From contig JAAYZM010000025.1 of NCBI GenBank assembly GCA_012514835.1, positions 1 to 9,507 of the forward strand: 9,507 nucleotides of DNA, written 5' to 3'. Below, one piece after another: positions 6,011-9,507 of the stretch. A program made the position numbers and the translations under genes. Position 1 is the first letter of the stretch; the number at the start of each line of letters is the position of its first letter. Source of the stretch: Actinomycetales bacterium. GTDB taxonomy: Bacteria; Actinomycetota; Actinomycetes; Actinomycetales; Cellulomonadaceae. The notes below the pieces were generated by a model, which saw only the letters and a list, made by a program, of their open reading frames with translations, had not been told where the DNA came from and did no database searches.

Positions 6011-7318
6011 GTGCGCCTCGTCACCGACCTGCGGCTCCTGCTCCAGTCCTCCGGCTTCCGCAAGCTCTTCACGGTGCGGCTCGTGTCCCAGTGCGGCGAC
6101 GGCATGTTCCAGGTGGGGCTCGCCACATTGTTCTTCTTCTCCCCGGAGCGCATGGCCACAGCCACCGACGTCGCGGCCGCGTTCGCGGTGCTGCTGCTCC
6201 CGTTCACCGTCGTCGGACCCTTCGCGGGGCCCTTGCTGGACAGGTGGCGCCGGCGTCAGGTCCTCCTGATCGGCAACGCCGTGCGGGTCGCGCTGACACT
6301 CGCGCTCGCCGTGCTCATGGTGACGGTGGGCGTGGGGCCGGCGGTGTACGTGCTCGCGCTCGTGACGCTCGGGGTGAACCGGTTCTTGCTGTCCGCGCTC
6401 TCGGCGGGCCTGCCGCGCGTGGTGGACCGCGAGCAGCTGCTGATCGCCAACTCGCTGACCCCCACGCTCGGGGCCGTGTCGGCCGTGGTGGGTGGGGCGC
6501 TCGGGTTCGTGATCGGCAAGGTGGTGCCCGGCGGGCGGGTCGAGGACGGCGTGGTGCTCGCGTGCGCGGCGGCGCTGTTCGGGGCCGCGAGCGCGCTCGC
6601 CCTGCGGCTCGGGCGTGACCAGCTCGGGCCGGACCGGGCGGCCCTCGCGCGGCCCGGTGGGGTCGCGGCCCTGCTCGCGGACGTGCGCGCGACCGCCGTC
6701 GAGCTCGCCGCTGGCGCCCGGTACCTCGTGGCGCGGCGCACCCCGGGCGCGGGCCTCGGCGTCATGGGCGTGCACCGGTTCTTGTACGGCGCCAACTTCA
6801 TCGCGCTGATCCTCATGTCCCGCAACCTGCTCAACGACCCGGCGGACGCGGCGGCCGGGCTCGCGACGTTCGCCCTGCTGCTGGGTGTGTCCTTCGTGGG
6901 GAACGGGCTCGCGATCGTGGCGACGCCGCTGGCGCACGAGCGCATGACGCCCGCCCGGTGGATCGTCGTGTGCCTTGGCATCGGGGCGCTGAGCCAGGTC
7001 GTGCTCGCGACCAGCCCGGTGTTCGCCGTCGTCGGCGTCGCTGCCGTGCTGCTGGGGCTGAGCGTGCAGGGCGCGAAGATCGCCGTCGACACGATCGTGC
7101 AGGCCGACACCGAGGACGCCTACCGCGGGCGCGCCTTCGCGCTGTACGACGTGCTGTTCAACGCCGCGTTCGTCGGGGCGGCCGCGCTCGCAGCGTTCGC
7201 GTTGCCCGACGACGGCTACGCGCGGCCGGTGTTCATTGCCATCGCGCTCGTCTACGTGGCGGTCGCGGTCACCTACGCGCGCACCCCGGAGTCCCCCCGC
7301 GAGCTCACGGCCGCGTAA
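6011..7318 (+). CDS. MFS-family transporter (probable exporter), 435 aa
   Basis: The protein is hydrophobic throughout, with about 10-12 membrane segments, for example 55-74, 92-109, 111-130, 150-170, 179-199, 285-305, 317-347 and 406-422. The loop GPLLDRWRRRQVLLIG (73-88) is a recognisable MFS motif A between the second and third helices. The first segment, RLLLQSSGFRKLFTVRLVSQCGDGMFQVGLATLFFF, is typical of EntS-like MFS exporters (MFS_3 type). The substrate cannot be told. The frame is open back to 5681, but that part is low-complexity, crosses the copy 5 repeat and lacks membrane features. The start is therefore placed at GTG 6011, 7 nt after a TAGCCT -10, as a leaderless gene. It is divergent from the sigma operon. 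It ends with TAA, followed at once by an extended hairpin around repeat copy 6. Confidence 0.88.
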   Translation: MRLVTDLRLLLQSSGFRKLFTVRLVSQCGDGMFQVGLATLFFFSPERMATATDVAAAFAVLLLPFTVVGPFAGPLLDRWRRRQVLLIGNAVRVALTLALAVLMVTVGVGPAVYVLALVTLGVNRFLLSALSAGLPRVVDREQLLIANSLTPTLGAVSAVVGGALGFVIGKVVPGGRVEDGVVLACAAALFGAASALALRLGRDQLGPDRAALARPGGVAALLADVRATAVELAAGARYLVARRTPGAGLGVMGVHRFLYGANFIALILMSRNLLNDPADAAAGLATFALLLGVSFVGNGLAIVATPLAHERMTPARWIVVCLGIGALSQVVLATSPVFAVVGVAAVLLGLSVQGAKIAVDTIVQADTEDAYRGRAFALYDVLFNAAFVGAAALAAFALPDDGYARPVFIAIALVYVAVAVTYARTPESPRELTAA

Positions 7319-7319
7319 C

Positions 7320-7376
7320 CCCGGAGACCGGAAGACTTAGTGCCGGAACCCGTCACCAACGCTTCGGCTCTCCGGG
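7320..7376 (+). terminator. Extended hairpin around repeat copy 6, probable exporter terminator
   Basis: Outside the 35-bp repeat the flanks CCCGGAGA (7320-7327) and TCTCCGGG (7369-7376) pair perfectly, so the whole palindrome is 57 bp. It begins 2 bp after the exporter's stop codon, where a terminator is expected. Confidence 0.6.
7331..7365 (+). repeat. 35-bp palindromic repeat, copy 6
   Basis: The copy begins GAAGACTTAGTG and ends CACCAACGCTTC, with centre CCGGAACCCGT. It is a mixed copy with a GAAGAC-type left arm and a GAAGCG-type right arm, mismatched at positions 5/31 and 6/30. It is nested in a longer hairpin. Confidence 0.85.
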
Positions 7377-7413
7377 TCCGGCGGACGTGCTGAGCCGCCC
7401 GCCGCGAAGATGG

Positions 7414-7448
7414 GAAGACTTCGCGCCGGTATCCGTCACAAGGTCTTC
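7414..7448 (+). repeat. 35-bp palindromic repeat, copy 7
   Basis: The copy begins GAAGACTTCGCG and ends CACAAGGTCTTC, with centre CCGGTATCCGT identical to copy 1. Positions 5/31 and 6/30 pair as A-T and C-G, unlike copy 5, where they pair as C-G and G-C. It starts 83 bp after copy 6. Confidence 0.88.
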
Positions 7449-7450
7449 GG

Positions 7451-7494
7451 GCCTCCGCGCGGGCCGGGCGTGCTGGCCCGCCCACGGGGGAGGC
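7451..7494. repeat. Bulged inverted repeat between copies 7 and 8
   Basis: GCCTCC (7451-7456) pairs with GGAGGC (7489-7494), and inside it GCGGGCC (7459-7465) pairs with GGCCCGC (7475-7481) around a 9-nt loop. It fills the space between two repeat copies exactly. It may help terminate the minus-strand gene ending at 7556, or simply reflect the repeat array's structure. Confidence 0.5.
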
Positions 7495-7495
7495 G

Positions 7496-7530
7496 GAAGC
7501 GTTGGTGACGGCATCCGTCACAAAGGCTTC
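7496..7530 (+). repeat. 35-bp palindromic repeat, copy 8
   Basis: The copy begins GAAGCGTTGGTG and ends CACAAAGGCTTC. Its centre ACGGCATCCGT is the only one where all four inner pairs (positions 13-16 with 20-23) form, giving stems of up to 16 bp around a 3-nt loop CAT, with two mismatches. It starts 82 bp after copy 7 and 25 bp past the stop of the minus-strand ATPase gene. Confidence 0.88.
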
Positions 7531-7555
7531 GGGGTCACCGAGGGGATCGCCCGAG

Positions 7556-9049
7556 CTAGTTGGCCGGGACCGTGCGGGACGCCGCCCACGCGCGCAGCTG
7601 CGCGATGGGCTCGGCCATCACGACGGACAGCGGCCGGGTCGCCGCGAGCTCGGCCGCGACGTGGGCCGCACCGAGCTCCTCGCCGCGGGCGTGGGCCGCA
7701 TAGGTCGCGGACACGACGGCCTGCTCGATCTCCGCCCCGGAGAACCCGTCGCACCGCACCGCGAGCGCATCCAACGTCCCCGCGTCGAGCGTGAGCCCCC
7801 GCCGCGCGGTGTGGATCCCGAGGATCTGGGCACGCACGGGCGCGGCGGGCAGGTCCACGAAGAAGATCTCGTCGAAGCGTCCCTTGCGCACCAGCTCGGG
7901 CGGCAGCGCGGAGATCGAGTTGGCCGTCGCCACGACGAACACCCGCGAGTCCTTCTCCTGGAGCCACGTGAGGAACGTGCCGAGCAGCCGCGAGGAGACG
8001 CCGTCGTCCGACGCGTCCGCGGAGACGCCCTTCTCGATCTCGTCGATCCACAGCACGCACGGGGCGAGCGTGTCCGCCGTCGCGAGCGCGGCCCGCAGCT
8101 TGCGCTCGGACTCACCCACGTACTTGTCCCGCACGGCCCCGAGGTCCGCGCGCAGCAGCGGCACCCCGAGCATCGACGCGGCGACCTTCGACGCGAGCGA
8201 CTTGCCGCAGCCCTGCACCCCGAGCAGCAGCACACCCTTGGGCGGCTGCAGGTGCGGCGCGGTCCCGTCGAACGCGGGCGCGCGCACCGCGAGCCAGGAC
8301 TTGAGCCGTTCCATGCCACCGAGGTCCGCGAGCTCCGCGGTCTCGTACTCGTACGTCACGGCACCGTCGCCACCCAGCAGATCGTGCTTCGCACGGGTCA
8401 CAGCGGCCACGTCGGAGGAGTCGATCGCGCCGTCGTCGAACACGGCCGTCCGAGCGAGGCGCTCGACGTCAGCCCTGGTGAGCCCCGCGAGGTTCGCGAC
8501 GAGCAGGTCGACCGCGTGGTAGTCGAGCTGGACGGGTCGCCCGTTCGAGCGCTGCCACTCCAGCGCGACCCGCTCGACGATCTCCCGGCGCTCCGCCTCG
8601 GAGGGGAACGCGAGCTCGAAGCGCGCGACCAGGTGGCTCAGCTCGCCCGGCACGGTGAGCCGGTGCGACACGAGCACCACGGTGCGCGGGACCCGCTCGA
8701 AGTCGAGCGCGATGTCCTTGAGGAGCCGCACGTGGACGGGATCGTCGAGGAACGGGTGGAAGTCCTGGAGCACGTAGACGCCCGGCTGGTTCACCTCGCG
8801 GATCCAGTGCAGCAGGTCCCCGGGGGAGGCGTTGTGCTTCTGGGCGTGGCCCATCGCCTGGTCGCGGCGCAGCAGCCCGCCCGTGAGCGTCCACCCGAAC
8901 ACGGGCAGCGGGCGCGCCGCGGTGGGTCCCGCGGCCGTCTCGAGCACGAGCCGCATCGCGGAGTCCTCGTCGCGCGTCTCGATCACGATGATCGGCACGC
9001 GCCCCGCGAGGAGGGACGCGAGCTCGGAGCGTGCGGTCGACTGCGTCAC
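7556..9049 (-). CDS. Ycf46-like AAA+ ATPase, 497 aa
   Basis: The N-terminal half (about 10-220) looks like the degenerate AAA domain of Ycf46 proteins, which lacks a P-loop: RVPIIVIETRDEDSA at 17-31, GVYVLQDFHPFLDDP at 90-104, then VLVSHRLTVPGEL. The C-terminal half is an active AAA+ module. It has Walker A GVQGCGKS (277-284), Walker B CVLWIDEIEKG (D336, E337), sensor 1 at N377 (VVATANSIS), and LPPELVRKGRFDEIFFVDLP with candidate arginine fingers R388 and R391. The lid ends near SGAEIEQAVVSATYAA. ADLGGMERLKSWL (241-253) is the usual entry to the domain. Length and order match Ycf46 of plastids and cyanobacteria; the function in actinobacteria is unknown to me. The GTG start at 9049 has no good ribosome binding site and overlaps the stop of a mini-ORF (GTGA), so coupling is likely. 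Confidence 0.88.
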   Translation of the reverse strand: MTQSTARSELASLLAGRVPIIVIETRDEDSAMRLVLETAAGPTAARPLPVFGWTLTGGLLRRDQAMGHAQKHNASPGDLLHWIREVNQPGVYVLQDFHPFLDDPVHVRLLKDIALDFERVPRTVVLVSHRLTVPGELSHLVARFELAFPSEAERREIVERVALEWQRSNGRPVQLDYHAVDLLVANLAGLTRADVERLARTAVFDDGAIDSSDVAAVTRAKHDLLGGDGAVTYEYETAELADLGGMERLKSWLAVRAPAFDGTAPHLQPPKGVLLLGVQGCGKSLASKVAASMLGVPLLRADLGAVRDKYVGESERKLRAALATADTLAPCVLWIDEIEKGVSADASDDGVSSRLLGTFLTWLQEKDSRVFVVATANSISALPPELVRKGRFDEIFFVDLPAAPVRAQILGIHTARRGLTLDAGTLDALAVRCDGFSGAEIEQAVVSATYAAHARGEELGAAHVAAELAATRPLSVVMAEPIAQLRAWAASRTVPAN

Positions 9050-9075
9050 CGCGCCACCGTCCCAGCCAGGTCCAT
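9046..9075 (-). CDS. Possible leaderless nine-residue mini-ORF before the AAA+ gene
   Basis: ATG 9075 opens a nine-codon frame, MDLAGTVAR, that stops at TGA 9046-9048, overlapping the GTG start at 9049 as GTGA. The ATG lies exactly 7 nt after TAGATT, so a transcript could begin at the ATG itself. Ribosomes ending here could reinitiate on the ATPase gene, which otherwise lacks a ribosome binding site. Too short to judge by coding statistics; conservation is untested. Confidence 0.35.
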   Translation of the reverse strand: MDLAGTVAR

Positions 9076-9082
9076 GGCGGGC

Positions 9083-9088
9083 AATCTA
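9083..9088 (-). promoter_or_regulatory. Likely -10 element for the AAA+ transcript
   Basis: TAGATT on the minus strand fits TANNNT and precedes the ATG at 9075 by 7 nt, the leaderless geometry also seen before the exporter at 6011. The -35 region is not clear. It is the only AT-rich hexamer in this gap. Confidence 0.5.
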
Positions 9089-9095
9089 CCCGCGC

Positions 9096-9151
9096 GGCGA
9101 CCGCCCACTGAAAGACGTTCCGCCGACGACGGCGCCCCCCGGCGACCGCCC
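9096..9151. repeat. Short direct repeat GGCGACCGCCC
   Basis: The same 11-mer occurs at 9096-9106 and 9141-9151, 45 bp apart. Each copy is itself a small inverted repeat (GGCG-AC-CGCC). They lie between the end of the CCA enzyme gene and the promoter of the ATPase gene. This could be an operator pair or chance in GC-rich sequence. Confidence 0.3.
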
Positions 9152-9159
9152 GCGCGACG

Positions 9160-9507
9160 TCACTGCCCGCGCGCGGCCCACCAGGCGATCAGCGCGTCGC
9201 GCGCGGCGTCCTCGCCGAGCGGCCCGTGCTCCATGCGCTCGGCCAGGAGGAACCGGTAGGCCTCTCCGACCTCGCGGCCGGGCGGGATGCCGAGGATCGC
9301 CATGATCTGCTCGCCGTCGAGGTCGGGGCGGATCGCGTCTAGCTCCTCCTGCTCCTGGAGCACGCCGATGCGCTCCTCGAGGGAGTCGTAGCTCGCGGCG
9401 AGCCGGGCGGCCTTGCGCTTGTTGCGCGTGGTCGAGTCAGAGCGGGTGAGCCGGTGCAGACGTTCGAGCAGCGGCCCGGCGTCGCGCACGTAGCGCCGCA
9501 CCGCCGC
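9160..9507 (-). CDS. cca: CCA tRNA nucleotidyltransferase, C-terminal part (partial)
   Basis: The visible 115 residues run off the right edge; the frame continues upstream as Ala-Ala before VRRYVRDAGPLLERLHRL, so the true start lies outside. The segment TRSDSTTRNKRKAARLAASYDSLEERI, followed by EQEELDAIRPDLDGEQIMAILGIPPGREVGEAYRFLLAERMEHGPLG, is the characteristic C-terminal body and tail domain of actinobacterial CCA-adding enzymes, which complete the 3' CCA end of tRNAs. The catalytic nucleotidyltransferase head is not in the window. It ends in a short WWAARGQ tail, as usual. A 110-bp gap holding a separate promoter lies between it and the ATPase gene, so the two need not form an operon. Confidence 0.88.
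   Translation of the reverse strand, partial: AAVRRYVRDAGPLLERLHRLTRSDSTTRNKRKAARLAASYDSLEERIGVLQEQEELDAIRPDLDGEQIMAILGIPPGREVGEAYRFLLAERMEHGPLGEDAARDALIAWWAARGQ

Noticed and set aside
7331..7530. CRISPR array
   Set aside because: The units are palindromic, vary in sequence, are only three per cluster, and the 47-48-bp gaps between them are not uniform unique spacers; no cas genes are present.
191..7530. The repeats as plain transcription terminators
   Set aside because: Copy 5 lies between divergent promoters and copies 1-3 lie behind an already strong terminator; termination can explain only copies 4, 6 and perhaps 8.
9110..9144. Ninth intergenic repeat copy near GAAAGACGTTCCGCCGACG
   Set aside because: It resembles the left arm loosely, but there is no CTTC at the expected right edge and no pairing arm.
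7502..9259. 585-codon + strand open frame opposite the AAA+ gene
   Set aside because: It is antisense to a well-supported ATPase, rich in Arg/His/Glu/Pro, with no recognisable domain.

Overview
The window is very GC-rich (well over 70% by eye), with dense GC-ending codons, several GTG starts and two apparently leaderless genes. This points to a high-GC actinobacterium. A relative of Cellulomonas or a similar actinomycete is a guess that the sequence does not prove.

Layout from left to right: (1) the last 12 codons of an unidentified + strand gene, followed by a very strong hairpin terminator (71-105). (2) A 515-bp gap (42-556) with three copies of a 35-bp palindromic repeat and a perfect DnaA-box 9-mer. 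(3) A + strand gene (557-1498) for an AbiEi-type winged-helix plus DUF559 nuclease-fold protein. (4) Two tandem minus-strand operons, 5746-3754 and 3605-1565. Each encodes a SigE-family ECF sigma factor whose stop overlaps the start of a membrane-anchored, putatively beta-propeller, anti-sigma-like partner. The operons are paralogous, are separated by an intrinsic terminator (3702-3731), and carry the same 11-mer at their presumed -35 position, which suggests autoregulation by related ECF sigma factors. (5) A divergent MFS exporter gene (6011-7318), probably leaderless. (6) A convergent intergenic region (7319-7555) with three more repeat copies at about 82-bp spacing. (7) A minus-strand Ycf46-like AAA+ ATPase gene (9049-7556), apparently preceded by a leaderless nine-codon mini-ORF whose stop overlaps its GTG start. 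(8) The 3' part of a CCA tRNA nucleotidyltransferase gene running off the right edge.

The most striking feature is the repeat family: eight intergenic copies, each exactly 35 bp from GAAG to CTTC. Their arms can pair over up to 16 bp around a 3-nt centre. Some positions vary in a compensating way and some arms appear swapped. They sit in co-directional, divergent and convergent gaps alike, so simple termination does not explain all of them. I do not recognise this family. A ninth, degenerate copy may be embedded in the 3' end of the first sigma gene. The two sigma/propeller units are the clearest functional system: probably two related envelope-sensing switches born by duplication.
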